The notes: generated by a model from the letters alone, not told the origin. 64,000 nucleotides of DNA from Mesostigma viride (GCA_009746045.1 RPFO01000702.1:620001-684000), one strand, 5' to 3'. Shown: positions 45,978 to 55,287, counted from the first letter of the stretch. Program-made: numbers and translations.

Positions 45978-48053
45978 ATGTCTAATAGAAAGAAGAATTT
46001 ATTAAAAACCTTTGCCTGCTTTTCTCTTTTGTCGCTTAGCACATCGTCAGTTGCCCTAGCTTCAAAAAACACCCAGGATTTTACAAATGTCATTACCTTT
46101 GGTGATAGTTTTGCAAATGGCCATAACTCACCGGTTAGTGGCATGCGAGTTAATACTTATGCACAAACTTTAGCGGAACAACTAGGTTTTGCCTTTACAA
46201 GAAATGAAAATAATTTTTCTGCTGGGGGGCATAGTTCTGCGCATGTAAGTGGATGGAAATATGCACCAGGAGGAGTAGTAAGTATTGATTATAGTCCCGG
46301 TGATCTGAATAATTATTTAAATCAAAAAGGAAAGTTTGGAACGAATGACTTGGTTATTTATGACCCTTTATCTAGTGAGCTTGTAAACCTTTATATGCAA
46401 GTATCTCGTAGAAAATTTATTGCAGGAGGGGTAAATCCAGATATTTTAGGGCTCTCTTTCGCTGAAGAGGTTTTTGCACCGAATTTGAGTGTATTTACTG
46501 GAAATGCATTTATCAGTGATACCGAAGCTCTAGTAAACAGCCATCGAGTTATAGATGCTAGAGACATGAATTCTAAAGTACTTAATGGTACTCTACCCCT
46601 AGATCATACGAATTTTCCGATATTATTTAGTTATTTAGATATAACAGAAAATAACGCCAAAGATTTTGTAGAAAAAGCTACTCTTAATGGTGCTAACTAC
46701 ATTTTAATCGGTAACCATTTTAATGAGAAACTAAGACAAGGTTTTACCGTAGGCGTCGATGAATATGATACAGAATTTTCTAAAAGAATTTCATTAGAAA
46801 TAGGAAAAGCACAAATAAGAGGGGCGTTAAAAGTACCGGGAGCTAATATCATAGTCTGGGATGAATCAAACCTTATAGAAGAGCTAACTAGTGACCCTAG
46901 TAAATATTTAACACCTCGAGATCAGGCTCTTGGTAACTTTATTATAAGTGCAGGGAAAACGAGTAAAGTTTTCGATTTAAGGTCTCATGCTACTCAGCCT
47001 GTCAATAATATCAAACGTCAGTTTGTTTATTCTGTCATTACCAGCCCGACTCTGGTTTCATTGCTACGTGAGTCTCCGCTTAGCTTCGGGATGAAAACTG
47101 CTGAAAGAAACCTTGCACTAGCCCAAGGTTTTGCAAATACCGGTCAGGTAGAAAATAATATTGCTGCTTCTGCTGATTCTCCAAATAGTAGTGATAAGTT
47201 TGCCATTCAGGTTTTTGGTGACTTTGGTAAGAGTCATACCGGAACCTTCAGCAAAAAAACATTAGGTTTCAAAGATGACAGCGCAGTAGATGTCGGAATG
47301 GGTCTAAATTACAAAGTAAAGGATAATTTACTCATCGGTACAAGAATCGGTTATGCAGAAACTAAAACTAAATTCGTAGCAGACAGAGGTAAAGCTAAAA
47401 TCAGGGAACAAGCAATATCATTACATGGAGTTTATAGCTTTGAAAAACCGATGTTTGTTTATGCATCTGCAGGTCTTGGGAGACTTCACTACAATATTGA
47501 CCGTGATATTAAACTCGGTTTAGCTACTCACAAAGAACATGGTAAAACATCTGGAGATCACCTATTTACTACGCTCGGTACAGGTTATCGCTTTGATTTT
47601 GCAAGAAATATCAGTGCTACACCTTTTGTTGCAGGACATTACCAATCTGTGACAATGAAGAACTATAGTGAGAAAGGTGCTGCCGGTCAAAAAACTTCTA
47701 CTCAAATGGACTTTAATATACCAAAAAGAGAATCCATAATGGGTGAAGTTGGTTTAACTCTTGCTACTGGTTTCTCAGTTAAGGATAGTGTAAATTTAAC
47801 TCCTTCATTCACTGTAAGTTACTTACATGATTGGAAAGATCCAATAAGCCAACAGGTCCAAGGCCGAAACGTTAGTGAATATAGATACTTTAAGGTTCCT
47901 GCATATAAAGTACGCAAGTCTAATATGCAAATCCAAGGTGACGTTTTAGCTGAAATTAACAACAAATATAAAGTTGGTCTTAATGTAAGTGCTCGCCCAA
48001 CTGGTAGGGTAAAAAGTTGGTCAGTAGGACTTAGAAGTGCTATAAATCTATAA
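45978..48053 (+). CDS. Autotransporter with GDSL-esterase-like passenger
   Basis: The 691-aa protein (ATG at 45978, preceded by AGGGGG) has a signal peptide ending near VALA-SK. The passenger opens with ITFGDSFANGH (Ser44 in the GDS block I), then NNFSAGGHSS (block II-like Gly), YILIGNHFN (block III-like Gly/Asn) and VFDLRSHATQP (possible block V Asp/His). The C-terminal 280 residues or so form an autotransporter barrel (FAIQVFGDFGKSHTG, VDVGMGLNYKVKDNLLIGTRIGY, ending RSAINL). The plan is that of EstA-type surface esterases. Unlike Rickettsia Sca proteins, it has no long repeats. Enzyme activity is not certain, as blocks III and V are degenerate. Confidence 0.8.
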   Translation: MSNRKKNLLKTFACFSLLSLSTSSVALASKNTQDFTNVITFGDSFANGHNSPVSGMRVNTYAQTLAEQLGFAFTRNENNFSAGGHSSAHVSGWKYAPGGVVSIDYSPGDLNNYLNQKGKFGTNDLVIYDPLSSELVNLYMQVSRRKFIAGGVNPDILGLSFAEEVFAPNLSVFTGNAFISDTEALVNSHRVIDARDMNSKVLNGTLPLDHTNFPILFSYLDITENNAKDFVEKATLNGANYILIGNHFNEKLRQGFTVGVDEYDTEFSKRISLEIGKAQIRGALKVPGANIIVWDESNLIEELTSDPSKYLTPRDQALGNFIISAGKTSKVFDLRSHATQPVNNIKRQFVYSVITSPTLVSLLRESPLSFGMKTAERNLALAQGFANTGQVENNIAASADSPNSSDKFAIQVFGDFGKSHTGTFSKKTLGFKDDSAVDVGMGLNYKVKDNLLIGTRIGYAETKTKFVADRGKAKIREQAISLHGVYSFEKPMFVYASAGLGRLHYNIDRDIKLGLATHKEHGKTSGDHLFTTLGTGYRFDFARNISATPFVAGHYQSVTMKNYSEKGAAGQKTSTQMDFNIPKRESIMGEVGLTLATGFSVKDSVNLTPSFTVSYLHDWKDPISQQVQGRNVSEYRYFKVPAYKVRKSNMQIQGDVLAEINNKYKVGLNVSARPTGRVKSWSVGLRSAINL

Positions 48054-48080
48054 AAAACCTACTTATAATTAAAATTTAAA

Positions 48081-48120
48081 AATGCTCTGTGCAGGGTTTG
48101 CTTGCACAGAGCATTTTTTA
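48081..48120. terminator. Strong bidirectional intrinsic terminator
   Basis: Two 13-nt arms, AATGCTCTGTGCA (48081-48093) and its exact complement (48103-48115), flank a 9-nt loop. TTTTTA follows on the plus strand and TTTTTAAATTTT on the minus strand. It lies between the convergent autotransporter and rsmA genes and can end both transcripts. Confidence 0.9.
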
Positions 48121-48230
48121 TCTCTTGTAGATGTGTAGTAAAGCGCAGCTATTGCCTATAAATATAATTAGCCTAAGTGATGATTTTTAAGACTACTTTT
48201 TATCCCCCCAAAAAATCGTTTTTCTTTTCT

Positions 48231-49073
48231 TTATCTTACCGGATTTTGCATCCCTAAAATTGCTTTAGCTAAAGCTAAATAATCATCTGGCGAGAGATTT
48301 TCAGCGCGCAGAGATTCCTTAATGGATAATTTTTCCAATATGGGAAGGATATCTGGAGATAAAGCTTTCAAAGATGATTTAATCATTTTTCTGCGGCCGG
48401 AAAAAGCGAGATTTGTAATTTGTTCAATTGTTGTCAATAATTGCAGGCTAGGGGCATTTTTTTTAGGTTCAAGCCTTACCACACTAGACCAGATCTTAGG
48501 TTCAGGGTAAAAAGCTTTAGGACTAACGTCAAAGCATTTCGTTATTTTACAGACAATTTGGCAAATAACAGATAACCTACCGTAAGATTTGATGCTAGGT
48601 TTAGCGATAATTCTATCTACTACCTCTTTTTGCAGCATCAAGGTCATGCTGTTTATTTTTTCAGATTGAAGTAACCATGATGTTAACAAGACACTACCAA
48701 TATTATAAGGCAAATTAGAAATTATGGTTACTTTTTCATTAGTTACTAGTTCCGATAAATTTACTTTTAAGGCATCAGCTTGTTTTATAGTAAGGTTTGG
48801 ATAAACAGTTTTTATTTCCTCAAGTAGTGGTATGCACCTTGCATCCATTTCGATAACTGTTAGTTGTTTAGGTGAAGCGTTTAAAATAGAGCGAGTCAAG
48901 CCGGCTGGACCAGGACCTATTTCCAAGGCAATATTACCATCCTGCAAGCCGCTTGCTTTTACAATTTTATCGCATAAGGTTTCATCGAATATAAAATTCT
49001 GGCCCAGTTTTTTTAAAGGAATGATTCCATGCTTAGCTGCTAATTTAGCTATTGATGGAAGGTTATTAGACAT
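48231..49073 (-). CDS. rsmA: 16S rRNA dimethyladenosine transferase KsgA/RsmA
   Basis: The 280-aa enzyme starts at the ATG at 49073 ([17 protein letters not shown]); the open frame runs 33 codons further into iscA without family resemblance. Motifs: [16 protein letters not shown], the SAM site [23 protein letters not shown] and the catalytic NLPYNIGS. It dimethylates two adjacent adenines near the 3' end of 16S rRNA. It overlaps the iscA stop by 8 bp, so it is translated as the last gene of the isc operon. Confidence 0.95.
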   Translation of the reverse strand: MSNNLPSIAKLAAKHGIIPLKKLGQNFIFDETLCDKIVKASGLQDGNIALEIGPGPAGLTRSILNASPKQLTVIEMDARCIPLLEEIKTVYPNLTIKQADALKVNLSELVTNEKVTIISNLPYNIGSVLLTSWLLQSEKINSMTLMLQKEVVDRIIAKPSIKSYGRLSVICQIVCKITKCFDVSPKAFYPEPKIWSSVVRLEPKKNAPSLQLLTTIEQITNLAFSGRRKMIKSSLKALSPDILPILEKLSIKESLRAENLSPDDYLALAKAILGMQNPVR

Positions 49074-49431
49074 TAAATGAACTTCCGCAGCCGCATTTCC
49101 CCTTCTCATTGGGATTTGAAAAAGTAAAACCGGACTTAAATTTTTCGCTAACATAATCCATTTGAGTGCCAAGAAGGTACATAACCGCTTTGGGATCTAT
49201 TAAAATAGTTACCTCTTGATTCTCTATTACTTCATCATATTTGCCTTTTTCATCGGCATATTCTACGAAATATTTCAAGCCTGAACAACCGCCGGATTTA
49301 ACTCCGATTCTTATCCCTAGGGATGACTTTCCTCTTTGCTCAAGCAAATGTTTTACTTGAGCAATAGCCCTTTCGGTTAGAGACATTATTTGCTTTTTTT
49401 GAAGGGAATTATCTTGTAAAACAGCTTTCAT
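49066..49431 (-). CDS. iscA: A-type Fe-S carrier IscA
   Basis: The 121-aa HesB/IscA protein has the three conserved cysteines: SGGCSGLKY and the C-terminal KCGCGSSF. The ATG at 49431 gives about 15 extra residues over typical IscA; an internal ATG at 49386 ([15 protein letters not shown]) matches the usual start. It receives or carries clusters made on IscU. It is 5 bp after iscU. Confidence 0.93.
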   Translation of the reverse strand: MKAVLQDNSLQKKQIMSLTERAIAQVKHLLEQRGKSSLGIRIGVKSGGCSGLKYFVEYADEKGKYDEVIENQEVTILIDPKAVMYLLGTQMDYVSEKFKSGFTFSNPNEKGKCGCGSSFNV

Positions 49432-49436
49432 AGCAG

Positions 49437-49817
49437 TTATTTTTGCTTTTGTTTATAATCATTTACTGCTGCCTTAATAGCATCTTCCGCAAGCAAAGAA
49501 CAGTGTAATTTTACGGGCGGCAGTGATAAATGCTTAGCTATCTCGGTATTTTTTATCTCCATTGCCTCATCAAGTTTTTTTCCTTTTACCCACTCGCTAA
49601 CAAGGGAACTAGAAGCAATAGCTGAACCACAACCAAAAGCTTTAAATTTAGCATCAGTAATAGTCCCTTCTTCATTAACCTTAATCTGTAATTTTAGGAC
49701 ATCTCCACAAGCCGGAGCACCTACAAGTCCCGTACCAACTGACTTATCTTTTTTATCAAGAACTCCTACGTTTCGTGGGTTCTCGTAATGGTCGATTACT
49801 TCTTTACTATATGCCAT
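49437..49817 (-). CDS. iscU: Fe-S cluster assembly scaffold IscU
   Basis: The 126-aa scaffold has cysteines in GAPACGDVLKLQ, FKAFGCGSAIASSS and KLHCSLLAEDAI, the Asp of ACGD that allows cluster release, and the LPPVKLHC motif bound by HscA. It starts YSKEVIDHYENPRNVG as usual. It lies 24 bp after iscS. Confidence 0.97.
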   Translation of the reverse strand: MAYSKEVIDHYENPRNVGVLDKKDKSVGTGLVGAPACGDVLKLQIKVNEEGTITDAKFKAFGCGSAIASSSLVSEWVKGKKLDEAMEIKNTEIAKHLSLPPVKLHCSLLAEDAIKAAVNDYKQKQK

Positions 49818-49841
49818 AATTATACCATTCCAATTTTATTT

Positions 49842-51098
49842 TTAATGAGTTGCCCACTTAATTTCGTTAATATTAATTCCCTCTTGTGCCATTTCCCATA
49901 GCGGGCTAAGCTCCCTTAATTTATTTATCTTCGATAGCAACAGTTCTACTGCGTAGTCAATTTCCTCGTCTTTAGTAAAACGCCCAAACCCAAAACGAAG
50001 GGAAGTGTGAGCTAACGCTTCGTCTACCCCGAGAGCTCTAAGGATATAAGACGGTTCAAGCGAGGTGGAAGTACAGGCAGATCCGGAAGAAACAGCTAAA
50101 TCCTTAATTGCTAATATCATTGATTCCCCCTCAATATAGGCAAAACTCAAGTTTAAGTTACCAGGATATCTGTTATCTTTATCACCATTTAAGTACACTT
50201 CTTTTGCTTCTGAAGTGATTCTGCTTAAGAATTTATCGAACAGTTTTTTTACATGTCTATAATCCTTATCCATTTCATTAGAGGCAAGTTCCGCGGCTTT
50301 ACCAAGACCGACTACTAAAAATGGAGCAAGAGTACCGGAACGAAGTCCACGTTCTTGCCCGCCACCATTAAATATTGGAGCAAGACGAATTCTTGGTTTT
50401 TTGCGTAAGTATAAAGCACCAACACCTTTTGGGCCATAAATTTTATGTCCTGAAATGCTAGCTAGATCAATATTCAACTCATTTACATTAATAGGAATTT
50501 TCCCAAAAGCCTGGGCTATATCAGAATGAAAAAATACATTATATTTACGGCAAATTTGACCTATTTCTTTCAAAGGTTGGATTACCCCAATCTCGTTATT
50601 TACTGCCATTATGGAAACTAGAATCGTTTGCTCGGTAATTGCATTTTCCAAGACTTGAAGGTCAACAATACCATTTGCCATAACCGGTAAATAGCTAACT
50701 GAGAAACCTTCCTGCTCAAGGTGTCTACAGCTATCTAAAATACATTTATGCTCGGTAACCAGGGTTATAATATGTTTCTTTTTTTCCCCATAAAATTTGG
50801 CAATTCCTTTTAGGGCTAGGTTATTCGACTCTGTTGCACCGGAAGTAAAAATTATTTCCTTTTCTTCAGCTGCGATTAAATCTGCAACTTGTTTTCTGGC
50901 GATATTACAAGCTTCTTCTGCTTCCCAGCCATAAGGGTGGCTTCTTGAATGGGGATTGCCAAAATCAGAGGTTAAATAAGGCATCATGGCTTCAATTACT
51001 CTTGGGTCTACCTGAGTTGTTGCCTGATTATCGAGGTAAATCGGGAATCGGCAATTTTTACTCATTAGCTCTTTTTTTAAATTTTCTAATTTTCCCAT
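49842..51098 (-). CDS. iscS: Cysteine desulfurase IscS
   Basis: The 418-aa PLP enzyme supplies sulfur for clusters. It has [18 protein letters not shown], the TEHKC segment, the PLP-Lys in [17 protein letters not shown] and the mobile catalytic Cys loop [18 protein letters not shown]. Its C-terminus ([10 protein letters not shown]) matches the IscU-docking tail of true IscS. It follows the second desulfurase by 6 bp. Confidence 0.96.
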   Translation of the reverse strand: MGKLENLKKELMSKNCRFPIYLDNQATTQVDPRVIEAMMPYLTSDFGNPHSRSHPYGWEAEEACNIARKQVADLIAAEEKEIIFTSGATESNNLALKGIAKFYGEKKKHIITLVTEHKCILDSCRHLEQEGFSVSYLPVMANGIVDLQVLENAITEQTILVSIMAVNNEIGVIQPLKEIGQICRKYNVFFHSDIAQAFGKIPINVNELNIDLASISGHKIYGPKGVGALYLRKKPRIRLAPIFNGGGQERGLRSGTLAPFLVVGLGKAAELASNEMDKDYRHVKKLFDKFLSRITSEAKEVYLNGDKDNRYPGNLNLSFAYIEGESMILAIKDLAVSSGSACTSTSLEPSYILRALGVDEALAHTSLRFGFGRFTKDEEIDYAVELLLSKINKLRELSPLWEMAQEGININEIKWATH

Positions 51099-51104
51099 AT
51101 TTAT

Positions 51105-52214
51105 TTAACTATTTATTTCTCTGTATATTCTTAAGAATTTATCTATATCTTGTTTTGTGGTGGTGTATCCAAGAGAAATTCTAATCGCAGAATCTCTTTC
51201 TTCTTCGCTAAAACCCATTGCTTCAAGAGTTTTTGATGAACCTATTTTTCCCGAAGAACAGGCTGCGCCAGAACTTATAGCAATATTTTTTAGATCAAAA
51301 GCAATAATTTGCGTTTCAGACTTTTTGCCCAAATTAATAATTAAACTAGTATTTGGTAAGCGCTCTGATTGCTGATTTACAACCTTGATTTTTGGAAAAA
51401 TTTTTACTATTTCCTTTTCTAAATAATCCCTCAATCCCTTTAAATGCTTATATCTTGATTCCATCTCCCTGTTTGCAATTTCAGCAGCCACGCCAAAACC
51501 GGCAGTAGCAGCGACATTTTCAGTACCCGAGCGAAGTCCCTTTTCCTGCCCCCCGCCAATAATATGTGGAACTAAATGGTGGATTGTTTTGCTAATTAGA
51601 GCGCCAGAGCCTACGGGTCCACCTATTTTATGGGCGGAAATTGTGGCAAAATCGAGGTCTAGGTCCACTAAATCTACTGGTATTTTGCCAAACGCTTGGA
51701 CGCAGTCGCTATGGACAAGTGCTCCAAAATCATGAGCTATTTTTGTGATTTGCTTAATGTCTTGAATTACCCCAGTTTCGTTGTTAGCAAATATTATAGA
51801 GACCAATTTTTTTTCTGCGGCGCTTTTAGATAACTTCTCTTTCAAATCTTCTGGGTTAACCATACCGTTTTCATCAACTGAGATTATCTGAATATTATTT
51901 CCAAATTTTACATGGGCTAGAATAGATGCATGTTCGATTGCAGAAACAAAAACTTCTCCGTTATTAAAATTAGATATTATTAAGTTATTTGCTTCTGTTC
52001 CAGAGGAAGTAAAAGTAATATAATAATCCCGAAAATGGTTAATAATTCCACTAAGACCGGCTACTTGCTTCCGTGCCTGCTCAATTATTTTTTTTCCTTC
52101 CCTGCCCAAACCATGTATAGCTGAAGGGTTAAAAGGTTTTGCAAGTGCAAGCAGCATGGCATTTTTAGCCTCTTCTAGAAGATTAGTAGTGGAATTATGA
52201 TCAAGGTAAATCAT
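51105..52214 (-). CDS. Second NifS/IscS-like cysteine desulfurase
   Basis: The 369-aa desulfurase is related to, but clearly distinct from, the adjacent IscS. It has MIYLDHNSTTNLLEEAKNAM, the PLP-Lys in TISAHKIGGPVGSGALI and the active-site Cys loop SSGAACSSGKIGSSKTLEAMG. It lacks the C-terminal IscU-docking tail and is about 50 residues shorter. The pair iscS-like/iscS downstream of iscR is a Rickettsiales trait. It may feed tRNA thiolation or another acceptor; this is inference. Confidence 0.9.
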   Translation of the reverse strand: MIYLDHNSTTNLLEEAKNAMLLALAKPFNPSAIHGLGREGKKIIEQARKQVAGLSGIINHFRDYYITFTSSGTEANNLIISNFNNGEVFVSAIEHASILAHVKFGNNIQIISVDENGMVNPEDLKEKLSKSAAEKKLVSIIFANNETGVIQDIKQITKIAHDFGALVHSDCVQAFGKIPVDLVDLDLDFATISAHKIGGPVGSGALISKTIHHLVPHIIGGGQEKGLRSGTENVAATAGFGVAAEIANREMESRYKHLKGLRDYLEKEIVKIFPKIKVVNQQSERLPNTSLIINLGKKSETQIIAFDLKNIAISSGAACSSGKIGSSKTLEAMGFSEEERDSAIRISLGYTTTKQDIDKFLRIYREINS

Positions 52215-52218
52215 CTAA

Positions 52219-52647
52219 CTATTCTTTAACTATATGAAAATCTATTTCTCCTGCCATAACATCTGCTACTGAAATAGATGAAAAATAATTACGGATCTGA
52301 TTACCAAGGCCTTTCCATAAATCATGAGTCATACATTTAGTGCCATTTTTCCGACAGGACTTATCTACCGAACAACGGGTCATTTTAGTATTTTCTTCAA
52401 CTGCATCTATAATCTCTATAATATTAAGAGATTCTGAAGGGATATTTAGAAAATAACCACCACCTGGCCCCTTGACTGATCTGACTATATCAGCTTTTTT
52501 TAGCTTCAAAAAAATTTGTTCCAAATAATTTAGAGGTATAGTTTGCTTATTGGAAATATCAGCTAGTTTTATGGGCCTCGTTGTCTGGCTAGTAGCAACC
52601 TCTACTATTGCCATAACTGCATACCTGCTTTTCGTTGTGAGCATCAT
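52219..52647 (-). CDS. iscR: Rrf2-family Fe-S-sensing regulator IscR
   Basis: The 142-aa winged-helix regulator has MLTTKSRYAVMAIVEVA at its start, the recognition region IPLNYLEQIFLKLKKADIVRSVKGPGGGY, and cluster ligands C92, C98, C105 and H108 (CSVDKSC, CMTH). With a [2Fe-2S] cluster it represses the isc operon. The near-consensus operator at 52707-52731 is just upstream, so autoregulation is very likely. Confidence 0.95.
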   Translation of the reverse strand: MMLTTKSRYAVMAIVEVATSQTTRPIKLADISNKQTIPLNYLEQIFLKLKKADIVRSVKGPGGGYFLNIPSESLNIIEIIDAVEENTKMTRCSVDKSCRKNGTKCMTHDLWKGLGNQIRNYFSSISVADVMAGEIDFHIVKE

Positions 52648-52698
52648 ATAATCATTACCCCGTTTAACCCTAAAAAATACTAAAACTATAACCTTTAG

Positions 52699-52727
52699 AA
52701 ACTAACTTAGACAACTAAAATAGTCAA
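52699..52727 (-). promoter_or_regulatory. isc operon promoter
   Basis: On the minus strand TTGACT (52722-52727), a 17-bp spacer and TAGTTT (52699-52704). The -35 lies inside the IscR operator. Transcription would begin about 45 nt before the iscR ATG. Confidence 0.6.
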
Positions 52728-52731
52728 GTAT
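52707..52731 (-). promoter_or_regulatory. Type 1 IscR operator
   Basis: The minus strand reads ATACTTGACTATTTTAG and then TTGTCTAA. Against the E. coli type 1 consensus (ATASYYGACTRWWWYAGT then CRRSTAT) it matches 22 of 25 positions by my count. It overlaps the -35 and spacer of the isc promoter, the placement needed for repression. Confidence 0.8.
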
Positions 52732-52779
52732 TATATGTAAAAAATATCAGATTTATTAAATCCATATTTACTAAGTTTA

Positions 52780-53271
52780 TTATAGTTCTTTTATAGCAAC
52801 GGTAATATGAAATTTAAAACCATTCAGTAATTTTGGTAATCCATATTTTAGCCTAAGTTTTTCTAACTCATGGCTTTCTACTTCCAGAACGTAATAGGAT
52901 TTCCCTTTAGATTCAACCAGTTTTAATTTATTGAGAGTGAAATTAAAACTTTTGTTTATTTCTTCAATATTTAAATTCTCTGTTTCTTTTTCATACATTA
53001 CGCTAATATGCGATCCTATGGGATCAGTCTTGCGGAAATAAGGAGGCTTTTGAAATTTATTATCAAAATTTTGTATGATAGGATATAGAGAATGGATATA
53101 TTGATTATCCAATGCTAGGTACACATAATTTTTTCTTTGCTTAAGTATCCCAGTTTTAGGGAGCTTTTCTGCTTCCTGTAATATTGAGGAGTTCAGGGCA
53201 CTTGGTATCGGGGAGCAAGATGAAACCAAATTTATAGATACAAAAATTAATAGCAATAAATATTTCTTCAT
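52780..53271 (-). CDS. Lipoprotein with two 2H-phosphoesterase motifs
   Basis: The 163-aa protein begins with a lipoprotein signal (lipobox VSSC, Cys19). Two histidine motifs of the 2H phosphoesterase type are present: HISV at 88-91 and HITV at 155-158, the second near the C-terminus. Spacing of some 65 residues and surrounding beta strands (YVYLALDNQ, YYVLEVESHEL) fit the LigT/2H fold. Those enzymes cut 2',3'-cyclic phosphates or related RNA/nucleotide bonds, normally in the cytoplasm; an exported one is unusual. The family is inferred from the motif pair. It is followed upstream by the DUF1284 gene on the same strand. Confidence 0.6.
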   Translation of the reverse strand: MKKYLLLLIFVSINLVSSCSPIPSALNSSILQEAEKLPKTGILKQRKNYVYLALDNQYIHSLYPIIQNFDNKFQKPPYFRKTDPIGSHISVMYEKETENLNIEEINKSFNFTLNKLKLVESKGKSYYVLEVESHELEKLRLKYGLPKLLNGFKFHITVAIKEL

Positions 53272-53295
53272 ATTTAATTATTATGCTTAACGTAA

Positions 53296-53718
53296 CTAAA
53301 AACTTTCACCTTCCTGTAGCATGTTTTCTAAAGCTTTTTGACAAATTCCATATTCTTTCCAGGAACAGCCATCACAAGTATAATCAAACTTTTGAATTGT
53401 CATATATTTTTTGATTTTTACCTTTGCTTCTTTCCAGCTCAATATTTCACCGATTTTAAGGCCAAGTATTTGTTGATGCCTGGAATCGAGCTTAGTAATT
53501 TTGCCTTGAGTGGTACATAAGTTTTCATTTACTTTATTAGGGCAGGCAAAACAGATACTATCTATATTGCCTACTACTTCAATTAGCGTATTTTCGTCAG
53601 ATATTAGTCGCTGGACAATTTTTTTATAATTTTTTACAAAGCCAAGAGAATAACCGTGACCTTGAAAACCAAGGGTGCATAAAAAATGATGGGGACGAAA
53701 TTTTATTATTTCTTCCAC
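53296..53718 (-). CDS. DUF1284-family protein
   Basis: The 140-aa protein starts with the family motif [20 protein letters not shown]. Two cysteine groups follow, [13 protein letters not shown] and [13 protein letters not shown], suggesting bound zinc or an Fe-S cluster. The function is unknown. Its start overlaps the bioY end by 13 bp, so the two are coupled. Confidence 0.85.
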   Translation of the reverse strand: MEEIIKFRPHHFLCTLGFQGHGYSLGFVKNYKKIVQRLISDENTLIEVVGNIDSICFACPNKVNENLCTTQGKITKLDSRHQQILGLKIGEILSWKEAKVKIKKYMTIQKFDYTCDGCSWKEYGICQKALENMLQEGESF

Positions 53719-54257
53719 TTAATGTTTCGCTTTAACAGATTAACAGAAGAAGCGGTAAAGAGGGCTTTTACTATTCCTGGAATAATAAATGGTAATAAGC
53801 CGACTTCTATAGCTTTTTCTAAACCAACAAGTAGTGCTAATTGAGGTGTACCAATCATAAATACACAAATAGAGCCAATAATACTATATACAATTAGTTT
53901 TAAAATTGTATCTTCACCAAATTTTTCTCTCATTGTAGCAACTACATAAACACAAAGAATCATACCAAATAAATACCCACCCGTTGATCCAAATAATACT
54001 GGTAATCCTGTAGAAAAACCAGCAAAAACAGGCAAGCCTATTGCTCCGAGTGTTACATATCCAATGATGGCTTGCATAGCCTCTTTTTTATTATAGCAAA
54101 GAGCGATTATTAGGGTTCCGACCGTATGTAATGTTATGGGAACTGGTTCTAGAGGAATTTGTACTTGAGCTGCTAGAAACATCAAAATTATCCCAAGTAT
54201 GACTCTTAAAAGACCGGATTCAGTAATCGATTTTTTTATAACGGAATTTAAATTCAT
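53706..54257 (-). CDS. bioY: Biotin transporter substrate-binding protein BioY
   Basis: The 183-aa membrane protein has about six helices. Family motifs include [54 protein letters not shown] and [16 protein letters not shown]. BioY is the S component of an ECF transporter and in some bacteria works alone. No bioM/bioN genes are in the window and no biotin-synthesis genes are seen, which suggests the cell imports biotin from its host. Confidence 0.93.
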   Translation of the reverse strand: MNLNSVIKKSITESGLLRVILGIILMFLAAQVQIPLEPVPITLHTVGTLIIALCYNKKEAMQAIIGYVTLGAIGLPVFAGFSTGLPVLFGSTGGYLFGMILCVYVVATMREKFGEDTILKLIVYSIIGSICVFMIGTPQLALLVGLEKAIEVGLLPFIIPGIVKALFTASSVNLLKRNIKWKK

Positions 54258-54391
54258 TTTAGAACCTCCATAACCTAATTAATGTCGTAATTATAAATAT
54301 GATTTTTAGCCGGTCAACTATATTATATGTATTTATGGTTGAAATAGCTATTAGTGTTAAAAGGGTTATTAACCTAATTGGTTAAATTAGT

Positions 54392-54420
54392 TTGACAACA
54401 ATGATTGGGACTCGTAGAAT
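54392..54420 (+). promoter_or_regulatory. Strong sigma-70 promoter for the RMD1-like gene
   Basis: TTGACA (54392-54397), a 17-bp spacer and TAGAAT (54415-54420), 27 bp before the ATG. A palindrome TTAACC-TAATT-GGTTAA (54369-54385) lies immediately upstream of the -35 and could bind a regulator. Confidence 0.65.
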
Positions 54421-54447
54421 CCGAAATAAATAATTTTAATACTAATT

Positions 54448-55287
54448 ATGAGATGCTCGTCTTATTGTACTGCTGAGGAATATACATTAAATCAAGAAAC
54501 TATTTCGATATTAGAAAAAACTACAATTAACCCAGAATTCATTGAAAAAGTACTTCATTATCAATTAGCTAACGAACATGATTCTCATCCAATAGATGTA
54601 TTTCTATTTACTTTTGGATGTATTATCATTTGGGGCGCAGATGAAAAGAAAGAAGAGGAAATATTAAGAAATATCGGTTTTGTAGAAAAAAGAAAATTGA
54701 AAGAAGCTCACTCCGAATTTATTGATTTTGATTATAACGATATTGAAGATAGAACATATATTAACGAAGAGAAAAACATAATTATTCTTGGTAATGATTC
54801 TACTCTAGTAAAATTATCAGTTTCTCATGCGCTGGCCCAATCAGTTAAACTAAATGACCTAGAAGAATCGGTAATTACCCTGCTTAAGCGCATCAAGCCT
54901 ATCCAAAAAGAATTAGCGCAAACAGGACGAGTTTCTCTATCTAGGTCTCAGTTGTCAAAACAGTTAGGCGAGTTATTTAATGCAAGGTTTTCAATTAATT
55001 TACATAGTGATATCCTAGATATCCCCGAATTTTTCTGGCGTAGACCAAGTTTTGAGCCAATCTATAATATGACGGTTGAGTTTCAGGACATTATCCTAAG
55101 ACAAGGTATATTAAATAACCACTTGAACCTAATCCATGAGCTTTATAGCGTGCTTTCAAGTGATTTAAATCATAGGCATTCAACAAGATTAGAACTGATT
55201 ATTGTTCTTCTGATTACTATCGAAGTAGTGCTGGCTCTAACAAGTCACCATAATATAATCGGCGGCTTGCTCAAATTATTTTCTTAA
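54448..55287 (+). CDS. RMD1/DUF155-family membrane protein
   Basis: The 279-aa protein has the DUF155 core (DVFLFTFGCIIIWGADEKKEEEIL, FIDFDYNDIED, KLSVSHALAQSVKL) and a single C-terminal transmembrane helix (about 252-270: LIIVLLITIEVVLAL). The family is shared by Rickettsiales and eukaryotic mitochondria, where Rmd1/Rmd8/RMND1-type proteins anchor or support mitochondrial translation at the inner membrane. The bacterial role is not established. Confidence 0.85.
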   Translation: MRCSSYCTAEEYTLNQETISILEKTTINPEFIEKVLHYQLANEHDSHPIDVFLFTFGCIIIWGADEKKEEEILRNIGFVEKRKLKEAHSEFIDFDYNDIEDRTYINEEKNIIILGNDSTLVKLSVSHALAQSVKLNDLEESVITLLKRIKPIQKELAQTGRVSLSRSQLSKQLGELFNARFSINLHSDILDIPEFFWRRPSFEPIYNMTVEFQDIILRQGILNNHLNLIHELYSVLSSDLNHRHSTRLELIIVLLITIEVVLALTSHHNIIGGLLKLFS

